Below are positions 9,316 through 16,121 of a DNA stretch of 64,000 nucleotides, in pieces. A program made the position numbers and the translations under genes. How positions within the stretch are numbered: position 1 is the stretch's first letter; every line of letters begins with the position of its first letter. The notes under the pieces were generated by a model. That model did no database searches, was not told the DNA's origin, and saw only the letters and a program-made list of their open reading frames with translations. The DNA comes from PALSA-612 sp963846915 (GTDB lineage: Bacteria > Actinomycetota > Thermoleophilia > Gaiellales > Gaiellaceae). The stretch lies in contig CAWJXV010000002.1 of NCBI GenBank assembly GCA_963846915.1, positions 1 through 64,000 of the forward strand. Reading direction: 5' to 3'.

Positions 9316-9693
9316 TCAGAGCCGTACGTTTGGCGAGAAGCATGCGGGGTCTTGCCGCGATCCGGTTTCGGCTCTAGGCACGAACCCCGCCCCCGGGTCG
9401 AGCGCGTGCCGTCGAGCGTGGCAGCTCGTATGACTGGCGGCGAGGTTGGAGCGGTGGTCGGCGCCGCCATCGACACGACGAACCAGATGATCAGCAACGA
9501 ATCGATCGTCGTCTCGTTCGGGGAGATGGCATAGCCAACACACTGGCTCTTCGAGGAGTGTCTGTCGTGCTGCTTTCTGATGCGCCCATCCTCTTCGGTC
9601 GCGGGTGTGCTGGGTGCAGCGTGGGCCTGGTGTGCAGGGCTGGCCGCAGTCGAGGCATGGGGTGACGCGCGTCCTGTTTCGGGTGGGCGTCAC
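9316..9693 (-). CDS. HNH endonuclease (packaging-associated type)
   Basis: This 125-residue protein has two zinc knuckles (CLDCGQPC-x4-C and CWLCHLPE) bracketing a beta-beta-alpha metal core with VADHLVRRVDGG, N in HRSNLAASH, and the final H of SCHARR, giving an H-N-H triad. Small HNH nucleases encoded next to terminases in phages (for example HK97 gp74) assist terminase cleavage during packaging. The order HNH, TerS, TerL here fits that role. It starts three bases after the JAMM gene stop. The gene is intact. Confidence 0.8.
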   Translation of the reverse strand: MTPTRNRTRVTPCLDCGQPCTPGPRCTQHTRDRRGWAHQKAARQTLLEEPVCWLCHLPERDDDRFVADHLVRRVDGGADHRSNLAASHTSCHARRHALDPGAGFVPRAETGSRQDPACFSPNVRL

Positions 9694-9696
9694 GCG

Positions 9697-10176
9697 CTAT
9701 AGCACGCCGCCCGCCACGGGGTGGTGGACGATCTGGCCGGCCGTGTCGCGCTCGGTGACGTACTGGATCACTCCGGGCGATCGGCTGTACGAGCCGGAGA
9801 AGTCGTGCTCTTCGTCGGGGACGACGATCACGGTCAGCCATGCCGATGTCCATGAGTTGATGTAGCTGGCCGCGGTTCTCAGGTCGACCTGGCTCGGCCC
9901 GCCGCCTTCAGGGTGAAGGTGCCAGAAGCCAAGCCAGTCGAGGTCGCATGATCGTGCGAGTTGCTCGCAGGCGGGGATGTCGATCGTGCAGTAGCCACGG
10001 TCGCGGGGGACCCTGTCCGAGACGCCGCCGACATGCTCCACCATGAGTGCGTTCCCTCGGCCCCGGCCGAACACGCCTCCGCCGATCTCGACGCCGTCAT
10101 AGAGATTGACTTCTCCACGCAGGTATTTGGCTGCTCGCGTTGTGAACCAGGCGGCCCGGATCGGCGAGTCAGGCAC
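9697..10176 (-). CDS. JAMM/MPN-domain metallopeptidase, phage-encoded
   Basis: This 159-residue protein carries a complete JAMM zinc signature in WHLHPEGGGPSQVDLRTA (H-x-H, seven residues, S-x-x-D). An upstream Glu in GVEIGGGVFGR probably completes the site. JAMM/Mov34 peptidases cleave isopeptide bonds or act in ubiquitin-like and tail-assembly pathways; in tailed phages such domains occur in tail-tip proteins. Here it is a stand-alone domain between a regulator and an HNH nuclease, far from any tail gene, so that role does not fit. The substrate is unknown, and no ubiquitin-like partner is visible in the element. The gene is intact. Confidence 0.75.
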   Translation of the reverse strand: MPDSPIRAAWFTTRAAKYLRGEVNLYDGVEIGGGVFGRGRGNALMVEHVGGVSDRVPRDRGYCTIDIPACEQLARSCDLDWLGFWHLHPEGGGPSQVDLRTAASYINSWTSAWLTVIVVPDEEHDFSGSYSRSPGVIQYVTERDTAGQIVHHPVAGGVL

Positions 10177-10218
10177 GGTCGGGCGTGCCCTGCGCGGCCT
10201 GCGTCGGGTTCTTTGGTG

Positions 10219-10428
10219 TCAACTACCCGCCTCCTCCTCGATCTGACGAGTCTCGGCGCCGTAAAGCCATGCATCGAGGTCGGCCTCTGCGATCCGCACC
10301 GGGCGGCCGGGACCGCCGAGCTGTAGTGCGCGAAGCTCGCCGCCGTCAATCCGGCGGCGGACAGTCATCGGCGAGACGCGCAACCGGTCGGCGGTCTCGC
10401 GAACGGTGAGAAGTCTCTCGTTGCTCAT
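10219..10428 (-). CDS. Excisionase-like HTH DNA-binding protein (helix_turn_helix_17 type)
   Basis: The chosen ATG at 10428 gives 69 residues beginning MSNERLLTVRETADRLRVS. This is a MerR/excisionase-type winged helix with the typical VRETADRLRVSPMTVRRRI helix pair and a DLDAWL ending. An upstream in-frame start would add 28 residues of low-complexity sequence and is less likely. Such proteins act as excisionases or phage regulators. It faces away from the right-hand gene block, so 10429-10542 is probably a divergent promoter region. Confidence 0.7.
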   Translation of the reverse strand: MSNERLLTVRETADRLRVSPMTVRRRIDGGELRALQLGGPGRPVRIAEADLDAWLYGAETRQIEEEAGS

Positions 10429-10542
10429 GCTCAAAGAGTTGCAGGCAGCCACAGGCGCGACGGGCGCTCGTGTCCCCGATAGCTCGGTTCCCGCCGGGCG
10501 CTCTGTCAGCATTGGTATCGAGATGACTACGGCTGGATACGC

Positions 10543-10962
10543 GTGAGGTCTGTTTCCCTAGCGCCGGTGCGACAGTCGCGCCTGACCGCAGCCGAGTTCG
10601 AGGCGGGCTGGCCCAGGACGAATGGCGAGCAGCGCCAGCTCAAGCAGCAGGTGCGGGCCGGGCGGGCGACTCGCGAGGAGATCTCGCTGCATGAGGCCGT
10701 CCTTGCCTGTAGCCGGTTGCGGGGGTTTCGGACGTACGGCCAGATGCGCCAGGTCCTGGCCGCGGTCGACTGGCGTCGTTTGGAGCAGCGCCTGCGGCGG
10801 TTCGAGCGTCGCCTTACCGCCTCCTGCCTGCCGGTTCGCCGGACGCCGCATGGGCGAACCTCGCGCTCCCGGCGTCACACGTGCCGTGCTCGGGCTCGGG
10901 CACCCGGCCGATTAGACGACCCTGAGCCGTTAGCGCCGCCTCCTGAAAAGGGGAAGGCGTGA
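10543..10962 (+). CDS. Hypothetical basic protein of the phage-like element
   Basis: The GTG at 10543 opens a 139-residue Arg-rich product. The N-terminal two thirds look like a real folded helical segment (LTAAEFEAGWPRTNGEQRQL, EEISLHEAVLACSRLRGF). The last 45 residues are low-complexity and may be a shifted frame. Its stop overlaps the next start (GTGA), as for the following genes, which supports an operon. No family is recognised. Confidence 0.4.
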   Translation: MRSVSLAPVRQSRLTAAEFEAGWPRTNGEQRQLKQQVRAGRATREEISLHEAVLACSRLRGFRTYGQMRQVLAAVDWRRLEQRLRRFERRLTASCLPVRRTPHGRTSRSRRHTCRARARAPGRLDDPEPLAPPPEKGKA

Positions 10963-11267
10963 GACCGGCCGAGCGTCTCTGCGAGGACTGCGGTGAGGCG
11001 TTCACTCCGCGGCGCCGCTCGAACGCCCGCTTCTGCGGTGACACTTGCAAGCATCGCGGGCGCCGGCGACGGCAGCAGTCGAAAGTGCCGCGCACGGAGC
11101 CCGGGGTTCGGCTGGATCCTGTCGAAGAGCGTGCGCTTCTGCTGAGACGCAACAAAGCGTTGCGCCTTCGCCGGGCCGGCTACTTCAACGGGCTCGAGGC
11201 GCTGCTATTCGTCGTCGCGCCGAGCCCGGATGTGCGCGAGGCGTCGCTTAGGGAGATCGCGGCGTGA
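10959..11267 (+). CDS. Small zinc-ribbon protein
   Basis: The GTG start at 10959 overlaps the previous stop by four bases. The 102-residue product has an N-terminal four-Cys ribbon, LCEDCGEAF...RFCGDTCKHR, of the kind found in small phage and prophage proteins and in recombination or transcription accessory factors. It is followed by a basic stretch and a helical tail. The stop overlaps the next gene (GTGA at 11264). The role is unknown; DNA or RNA binding is inferred from the ribbon and charge. Confidence 0.55.
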   Translation: MRPAERLCEDCGEAFTPRRRSNARFCGDTCKHRGRRRRQQSKVPRTEPGVRLDPVEERALLLRRNKALRLRRAGYFNGLEALLFVVAPSPDVREASLREIAA

Positions 11268-11707
11268 CCCGGAAGTCGCTGGTCGCCGTGTGGCGCGACG
11301 CGGTCCGGGACAGCGACGAGCTCGACCGGACGGCCAAGCTGGTCGCGTTCTGCCTGTCGACGTACATGAACGGCCACGGGTTCGGCTGGCCGTCGCAGGA
11401 CACACTTGCGGCCGGCGCATCGATCACCGACCGGGCCGTCTACTCGGCGACACTTCGGCTCGAGTCGACCGGGTTTCTCGAGATCGAGCGGAGCCGTGGC
11501 CGGTCCTCGCATCGGTACGCGCCACGCTGCCCGCAACAGCGAACGCCGTTCGCCGTTCAGAGTGGGCCAACAGCGAACGGCACGCCCCCAACAGCGAACG
11601 GCACGCCCCCAACCCCGAACGCCGTTCCCCCGAAAGCGTTGAAAGCGCTGAAAGCGGCGTGCTTGACGCGACGGCCGCCCTTGGGGGCGGCGCCGCTCGC
11701 ACGCTGA
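11264..11707 (+). CDS. Winged-helix DNA-binding protein (phage replication/regulatory type)
   Basis: The first 90 residues form a helix-turn-helix of the type seen in phage replication initiators and in DnaD or plasmid Rep N-termini: AKLVAFCLSTYMNGHGFGWPSQDTLAAGASI and DRAVYSATLRLESTGFLEIER. After residue 100 the sequence is a low-complexity linker encoded by a 21-bp tandem repeat (11569-11631), ending in KALKALKA. A frame change in this repeat would join it to the zinc-ribbon frame at 11659-11853, so the natural protein may be a longer HTH-ribbon fusion. The GTGA overlap ties it to the preceding gene. Confidence 0.6.
   Translation: MTRKSLVAVWRDAVRDSDELDRTAKLVAFCLSTYMNGHGFGWPSQDTLAAGASITDRAVYSATLRLESTGFLEIERSRGRSSHRYAPRCPQQRTPFAVQSGPTANGTPPTANGTPPTPNAVPPKALKALKAACLTRRPPLGAAPLAR
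11569..11631 (+). repeat. 21-bp tandem repeat inside the winged-helix gene
   Basis: The unit begins AACAGCGAACGGCACG and ends in five C. There are two identical copies (11569-11589 and 11590-11610) and a diverged third (11611-11631). It encodes a seven-residue Thr-Ala-Asn-Gly-Thr-Pro-Pro linker unit. C-runs in each unit make it a likely slippage site. Confidence 0.8.
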
Positions 11708-11853
11708 TCGAGGACGAGTGTGGTCGCTGTGGCAAGCGCCTTCCGCTCGTCGATGACATCTACTGCGTCCCCTGCGCCGCGAAGGTCCAGGCGGACCGCC
11801 TTATCGCCGGGGTGCGTCGTGATCTCGATGACGCCGGGAAGGATGGCCGGTGA
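11659..11853 (+). CDS. Zinc-ribbon protein or frame-shifted C-terminus of the HTH protein
   Basis: A GTG at 11659 opens 64 residues ending at 11853 with a clear four-Cys ribbon (ECGRCGKRLP...YCVPCAAK) and a helical tail. It overlaps the end of the winged-helix gene by 49 bases in another frame and its own stop overlaps the next GTG (GTGA). Either it is a small separate gene or it is the true C-terminal domain of the HTH protein, displaced by an indel in the tandem repeat. Confidence 0.45.
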   Translation: MLDATAALGGGAARTLIEDECGRCGKRLPLVDDIYCVPCAAKVQADRLIAGVRRDLDDAGKDGR

Positions 11854-12188
11854 GAACGCTGCGACTGATCCGCGGCCACCTCGACGGCGGACGCAGCGAC
11901 GTCCACACGGACTATCAGGCGCTGCCGCGAGAAGAGAGCCTCGTCCTGGCCCGCCAGACGCTCGAGCGGCTTTGCGCGGGCAGCAGCGACCCGCAGGCGG
12001 GGCTTCCCGACGTGTCGCCCGACCGCTGCGACGTTCACAGCCGGCTCGCGTATGGGCTCTGCCAGGAATGCGGCCGCAAGACGCTGGCCCGGTTCCGCTA
12101 CGGCGCGTTCGAGCCTCTGCCGCGGCTGTGCCCGCCGGCGCCGGAACGCCCTCAGGCTCCTCACCGAAGGAGGCCCGGGCAGCTGTGA
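11850..12188 (+). CDS. Small Cys/His-cluster protein of the phage-like element
   Basis: The GTG start overlaps the preceding stop by four bases. The 112-residue product contains RCDVHSRLAYGLCQECGRK, a C-x2-H...C-x2-C cluster that could bind zinc, after a helical N-terminus (LPREESLVLARQTLERL). The tail is Pro/Arg-rich. It is the last gene of the tightly overlapping block 10543-12188. The presumed job is replication or regulation of the element, inferred only from position. Confidence 0.45.
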   Translation: MRTLRLIRGHLDGGRSDVHTDYQALPREESLVLARQTLERLCAGSSDPQAGLPDVSPDRCDVHSRLAYGLCQECGRKTLARFRYGAFEPLPRLCPPAPERPQAPHRRRPGQL

Positions 12189-12199
12189 ACGGCGTCGCC

Positions 12200-12415
12200 T
12201 CAGTCCTCGGGTCGGAGTTCCACCTGGATCTCGAACTGGTACGCCTTGCCGTTCAGTTCTCCCTCGCGATCGTGGGCGTCCTTCACGAACCAGCCCTCGC
12301 GGTCATCCTCGACAAGCACGATCGGGCCGCCGATCTCGGGGGCGGCGAAGATCGTGCGCACCTTCGGCTCCCCGTCGGGGTAGTAGATGAGGGCGCCATA
12401 GGGACCGGCAGCCAT
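12200..12415 (-). CDS. Hypothetical 71-residue protein
   Basis: Starting at ATG 12415, the product (MAAGPYGALIYYPDGEPKVR...FEIQVELRPED) is compact, acidic and beta-rich, with a plausible GPIVLVEDDREGWFVKD hairpin. No family is recognised. Its start codon and the start of the excisionase-like gene share the palindrome CATG, so the two are transcribed divergently from overlapping control DNA or one start lies further in. Confidence 0.45.
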   Translation of the reverse strand: MAAGPYGALIYYPDGEPKVRTIFAAPEIGGPIVLVEDDREGWFVKDAHDREGELNGKAYQFEIQVELRPED

Positions 12416-12653
12416 GGGGGTGGTTTCAACGCCTTCACGGGGGCTCCTGCAGCGTGAGCGACCGCTCCCCGAGTTGCTCGACTGCAAGGCGCTCCGGGTG
12501 GAGCTGGGCGTCAGCCGTGCGGCGGCGGAGGCGATCATGCGCCGGCTGCCCGTCGTCAAGGTCGAAGGGCTGCGGAAGGTGTACGTCCGACGGGAGGACG
12601 TGCGCCGCTACCTGGACGAGCGGACGTTCGCGAAGGATCAGGTTCCGGCGTAG
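12414..12653 (+). CDS. Excisionase-like winged-helix protein
   Basis: The product is 79 residues with a DNA-binding core LLDCKALRVELGVSRAAAEA and the wing KVEGLRKVYVRREDVRRYL, typical of actinobacterial excisionases and MerR-like HTH_17 proteins. It lies about 100 bases upstream of the integrase, the usual order for excision control in integrative elements. The ATG at 12414 is the first possible start; a TTG a little downstream is equally plausible. Confidence 0.65.
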   Translation: MGVVSTPSRGLLQRERPLPELLDCKALRVELGVSRAAAEAIMRRLPVVKVEGLRKVYVRREDVRRYLDERTFAKDQVPA

Positions 12654-12755
12654 GATGGCCTGGCAGCGCAAACGGGCGGGCACCGCGCAAACGGCCCCGC
12701 CCCGTCACCAGGAGGCTAGTCCTGATGCAGCGCAACCCTAACGGCGAGGCCCGTC

Positions 12756-13767
12756 ATGCCTAGCCTGACGATCACCACGCGCACGGACGAAGACGGCCCG
12801 CGCTACGTCGTCCGATACAGGCTCGGCGGCCGCGCCTACCCGCTCGTCCACGGCGGCTCGTTCAAGACGATGAAGGAGGCGAAGGCCCGCCGAGACCTCG
12901 TCGCCGGCGAGATCGCCGCCGGCCGCAACCCGGCCGACACGCTCCGGGCGATGGTCGAGCAGCCGAAGCGGCGGACGTTCGCGCGAGTGGGCCGAGGCGT
13001 ACCGGGCGAGCCGCGTCGACATCGCCGACGAGACGGCGAAGAACATGCGGCTCCACCTGAAGCCGATGCTGCCGACGTTCAACGACCGCGACCCGGCCAC
13101 GATCACCCCGGCCGACGTGCAGGAGTGGATCGCGCGGGCTCGACGCTCAAGCCGTCGTCGACCCGCCGCTACCTGGCGACGCTGCGCGCGGTGCTCGACT
13201 TTGCCGGCGTCGACCCGAACCCCGCCCGAGACTCGCGCGTGAGGCTACCGCGCGAGGAGCGACGATCGTCGACCCGCCGTCCGCGGCCGACGTCGACACG
13301 ATCATCGCCAACGTCGCCGAAGCGGTGGCGGCTGCCGCTCCGGGTGCTCGAGCAGACCGGGATGAGGGTCGGCGAGCTCGCGGCGCTCGCGTGGGGCGAC
13401 GTCGACGAGCAGGGGTCACGGTTCCGGATCAAGGCACGGCAAGACGGCCGCGGCCCGCCGCTGGGTCGCGGTGCCCGAGTGGCTGATGGCCGAGATCGCC
13501 GAGACGGTGCCCGCGTGAGGACCGCACGGCCGAGCGGCCCGTGTTCGTCGGCTTCACCGCCGGACGTCGCCAAGAACGTGATGGCGCGGGCGTGCAAGGC
13601 GGCCGGGATCGTCGCACCGGCACCCGCACGACCTGCGGCACCGCTACGCGAGCGTGAAGATCGCCGAGGGCGTCCCGGTGACGACCGTCGCGGCGCAGCT
13701 CGGACACTCGCGGAAGAGCCTGACGCTGGACACGTACTCGCACGTTCTGCTCGAAAACGAGGCATAG
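12756..13767 (+). pseudogene. Tyrosine recombinase (integrase), multiple frameshifts
   Basis: From ATG 12756 the arm-binding domain is readable (YVVRYRLGGRAYPLVHGGSF). The core-binding domain is in a second frame (AKNMRLHLKPMLPTFNDRD, about 13030-13130). The first catalytic Arg is in LLEQTGMRVGELAAL-type context near 13360, and the C-terminal box HDLRHRYASVKIAEG...GHSRKSLTLDTYSHVL, with H-x-x-R, His and the nucleophilic Tyr, is in yet another frame ending at TAG 13767. All catalytic residues survive but in at least three frames. The gene is thus either a recent pseudogene or badly mis-sequenced. It marks the right end of the phage-like element; no attachment repeat could be identified. Confidence 0.75.
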
Positions 13768-13873
13768 GACGCTGCCCCGGTGTGGTCTCGGTGTGGCCTG
13801 GAACCGCCGGGACACCCCGCAAACCCACTGCGAGAGCCAAACGTCCGTTTACGGGTCGTAGAGTGCGATCCAC

Positions 13874-15088
13874 ATGCGCGCGCGACCGCTGACGTGGCAG
13901 CTCCCGGTCGCCGCGGCACTTGCCGCCGTCTGGGCCGTCGCGGCCTACCTGCTCTGGGAGTCGCGGATCCCGTCGAGCCTCTCGCTTCCGAATCTCGACC
14001 CGCGGGCCTTCTTCAGCCAGCACATCCTCACGCGCACGTCGCACTTCGAGCTCTTCCTGGAGCTCTCCTGGATCGGCCGGGAGATCCTCCTGATCGGCGT
14101 CTTCGCGGCCTACGCCGTCTGGGGCACCCGCTTCATGCAGGACTCGGCGGCGGGCCGCGTCGGGACAGGGATCTTCCTGGCGATGATGGGCTTCGCGCTC
14201 ACGTGGTTCGTCCAGCTGCCCTTCGAGATCCTGAACACGTGGTGGGAGCGGCGGTACGGCGTGCTCAACGTGAGCTATTTCGAGGTCGTCCTCGGCGGCT
14301 GGCTCGCGCTCGGCTTCACGTTCCTGACGCTCTCGATCGCCGTCGCAATCGTGATGGGGCTCGCCAAGTGGTTCCGGCGAACGTGGTGGATCGCGGCCGT
14401 GCCCGTCTTCGTCGGTATCGCGATGCTGCAGACGTTCGTCGGCCCCTACCTGCTCGGGGGCCACTCCCTCGCGTCCGACGATCCCCGGCTTGCCGCGGCC
14501 GCGCAGCGGATCCAGCACGAGGAGGGGCTCTCGGGGATCCCGGTCCGGGTACTCGACGTCCACTCGTACACGCCGGAGGAGAATGCCTTCGCGACCGGGC
14601 TCGGTCCGAGCCGGAAGGTCTTCCTTTTCGACACGATCCTCACGGGCGGCTTGAACGAGCGGCAGCTCGAGGCGGTCCTTGCGCACGAGTACGGACACCA
14701 GGCGCGTGACCACCTCTGGAAGGAGCTCGGCTGGTACGCGCTCTTCGCCTTCCCGGAGGCGCTCCTGATCGCCTTCGCGTGCCGGCGGCGCGGTGGGATC
14801 TACCGGCCGGAGGCGATCCCCGTGGCGCTGCTCGTCGTCGTCCTCTTCAATCTCGCCGTGCTGCCCGTGGAGAACGTGGTCAGCCGCCATTACGAGGCCG
14901 AGGCCGACTGGATGTCGCTGCAGACGACGCGCGACCCGGCGGCGCTCGCAGGCGTGATGACGCACTTCGGGCGCAAGGACCTGGCGAATCCCAACCCGCC
15001 GACCTGGGCGTACGTGCTCTTCGACGACCATCCCACCCTGATGCAGCGGATCGCCATGGCGAAGGCGTGGCAGGCGCGGAATCGCTAA
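13874..15088 (+). CDS. M48 family membrane zinc metallopeptidase (Ste24/CAAX-type)
   Basis: This 404-residue integral membrane protease has four or more N-terminal hydrophobic segments, then the zinc motif HEYGH at residues 271-275 with Glu272 as catalytic base. The third ligand is Glu341 in HYEAEAD. Two more membrane segments lie between them (about residues 286-300 and 310-335). The late DDHPT...RI box is typical of the Ste24 branch. Such enzymes degrade or process membrane proteins and prenylated or misfolded substrates. It starts just outside the phage-like element; 11 bases separate its stop from the next gene, suggesting an operon with the channel and argS. The ATG at 13874 is chosen because hydrophobicity begins directly after it. 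Confidence 0.85.
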   Translation: MRARPLTWQLPVAAALAAVWAVAAYLLWESRIPSSLSLPNLDPRAFFSQHILTRTSHFELFLELSWIGREILLIGVFAAYAVWGTRFMQDSAAGRVGTGIFLAMMGFALTWFVQLPFEILNTWWERRYGVLNVSYFEVVLGGWLALGFTFLTLSIAVAIVMGLAKWFRRTWWIAAVPVFVGIAMLQTFVGPYLLGGHSLASDDPRLAAAAQRIQHEEGLSGIPVRVLDVHSYTPEENAFATGLGPSRKVFLFDTILTGGLNERQLEAVLAHEYGHQARDHLWKELGWYALFAFPEALLIAFACRRRGGIYRPEAIPVALLVVVLFNLAVLPVENVVSRHYEAEADWMSLQTTRDPAALAGVMTHFGRKDLANPNPPTWAYVLFDDHPTLMQRIAMAKAWQARNR

Positions 15089-15098
15089 GAGTACGGCG

Positions 15099-16121
15099 GT
15101 GACGACGCCGTACACCCTCAAGCACTTCCGGATCGCGCTCGCGGCGTTCTTCGTCGCGCTCGGCCTCGGGACGCTCGCGTTCTGGGCCGTCATGAGAGAG
15201 GACGCGTTCTCGTCCTTCTACCGCGCGACGGTGACGATCTCGCTCACCGGCATCGACACGAAGCCGCACACCCACGGCGGCCAGGTCGTGACCATCCTGG
15301 TGATCCTCGCCGGGATGGCAATCTACGGCTACCTGGCGAGCGCGATCGTCGAGCTGATCGCACACGGCGTCCTGTCGGGCGTCCTGACCGAGAGAAGGAG
15401 AACCCGCGTGATCCGAGGCCTTCGCGACCACTACATCATCTGCGGGTACGGGCGCGTCGGCCGCCGGGTCGGGAACGAGTTCCGCGACGCCGGCGTCCAG
15501 TACATCGTTCTCGACTCGACGCCCGAGTCGAAGCACTTCGCCGAGCAGGACCGGATCCCCTACGTGGAAGGGACGGGGACACGCGACGAGGATCTCGAAG
15601 CCGTCGGGCTCGCCCATGCGAAGGGGCTCGTCGCCTCCAGCGACTCGGACGTCGACAACCTCTACATCGTCGTCTCGGCGCGGGCAACGCGGTCGGACCT
15701 CTTCGTCGTCGCGCGCGCCTCCACCGAGGACGCCGCGCGCAAGATGTGGCGGGCCGGCGCCGACCGCGTCGTCCAGCCGTACACGGCCGCCGGGCAGGAG
15801 ATGGCGAAGCTCGTGCTGAAGCCGGAGGTGGCGGCGTTCCTCGATATCGTGACGAGCGCCGGCGGCCCCGACCTGCGGATGGAGGAGATCGAGATCATCG
15901 AGCGCTGCGACAACGCCGGCAAATCGATCCGCGACCTCCACATCGGCCGCGACACGGGCGCGCTCGTCGTCGCGATGCGCAAGCAGGACGGGAGCTTCGA
16001 CACGACCCCGGGCGCAGACGCGATGATCGAGCTCGGCGACGTTCTGATCGCCGTCGGGACTGCCTCCGAGCTGATGGCGCTCGAGGAGATGTTCAAGCCA
16101 CGCGAGACCGTTGCCGGCTAA
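15099..16121 (+). CDS. Potassium channel protein with RCK (TrkA-N/TrkA-C) domains, atypical filter
   Basis: This 340-residue protein with a GTG start has two membrane helices (about 10-32 and 65-90) flanking a pore loop. The loop reads TVTISLTGIDTKPHTHGG instead of the usual TVGYGD filter. Cytoplasmic residues 105-225 form a Rossmann RCK domain (YIICGYGRVGRRVGNEF, then Asp in VLDSTPES), and residues 250-330 a TrkA-C domain. RCK channels gate in response to nucleotides or ions. The altered filter raises doubt about potassium selectivity. Its end overlaps argS by 11 bases. Confidence 0.8.
   Translation: MTTPYTLKHFRIALAAFFVALGLGTLAFWAVMREDAFSSFYRATVTISLTGIDTKPHTHGGQVVTILVILAGMAIYGYLASAIVELIAHGVLSGVLTERRRTRVIRGLRDHYIICGYGRVGRRVGNEFRDAGVQYIVLDSTPESKHFAEQDRIPYVEGTGTRDEDLEAVGLAHAKGLVASSDSDVDNLYIVVSARATRSDLFVVARASTEDAARKMWRAGADRVVQPYTAAGQEMAKLVLKPEVAAFLDIVTSAGGPDLRMEEIEIIERCDNAGKSIRDLHIGRDTGALVVAMRKQDGSFDTTPGADAMIELGDVLIAVGTASELMALEEMFKPRETVAG

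Noticed and set aside
11543..11556. CGAAC...GTTCG word resembling a LexA box inside the phage-like element
   Set aside because: The spacer is three bases rather than four and the word lies within coding sequence of the HTH gene.
13169..15193. 674-codon minus frame opposite the integrase end and the M48 protease
   Set aside because: Shadow of the M48 coding bias; no domain and no start signal.
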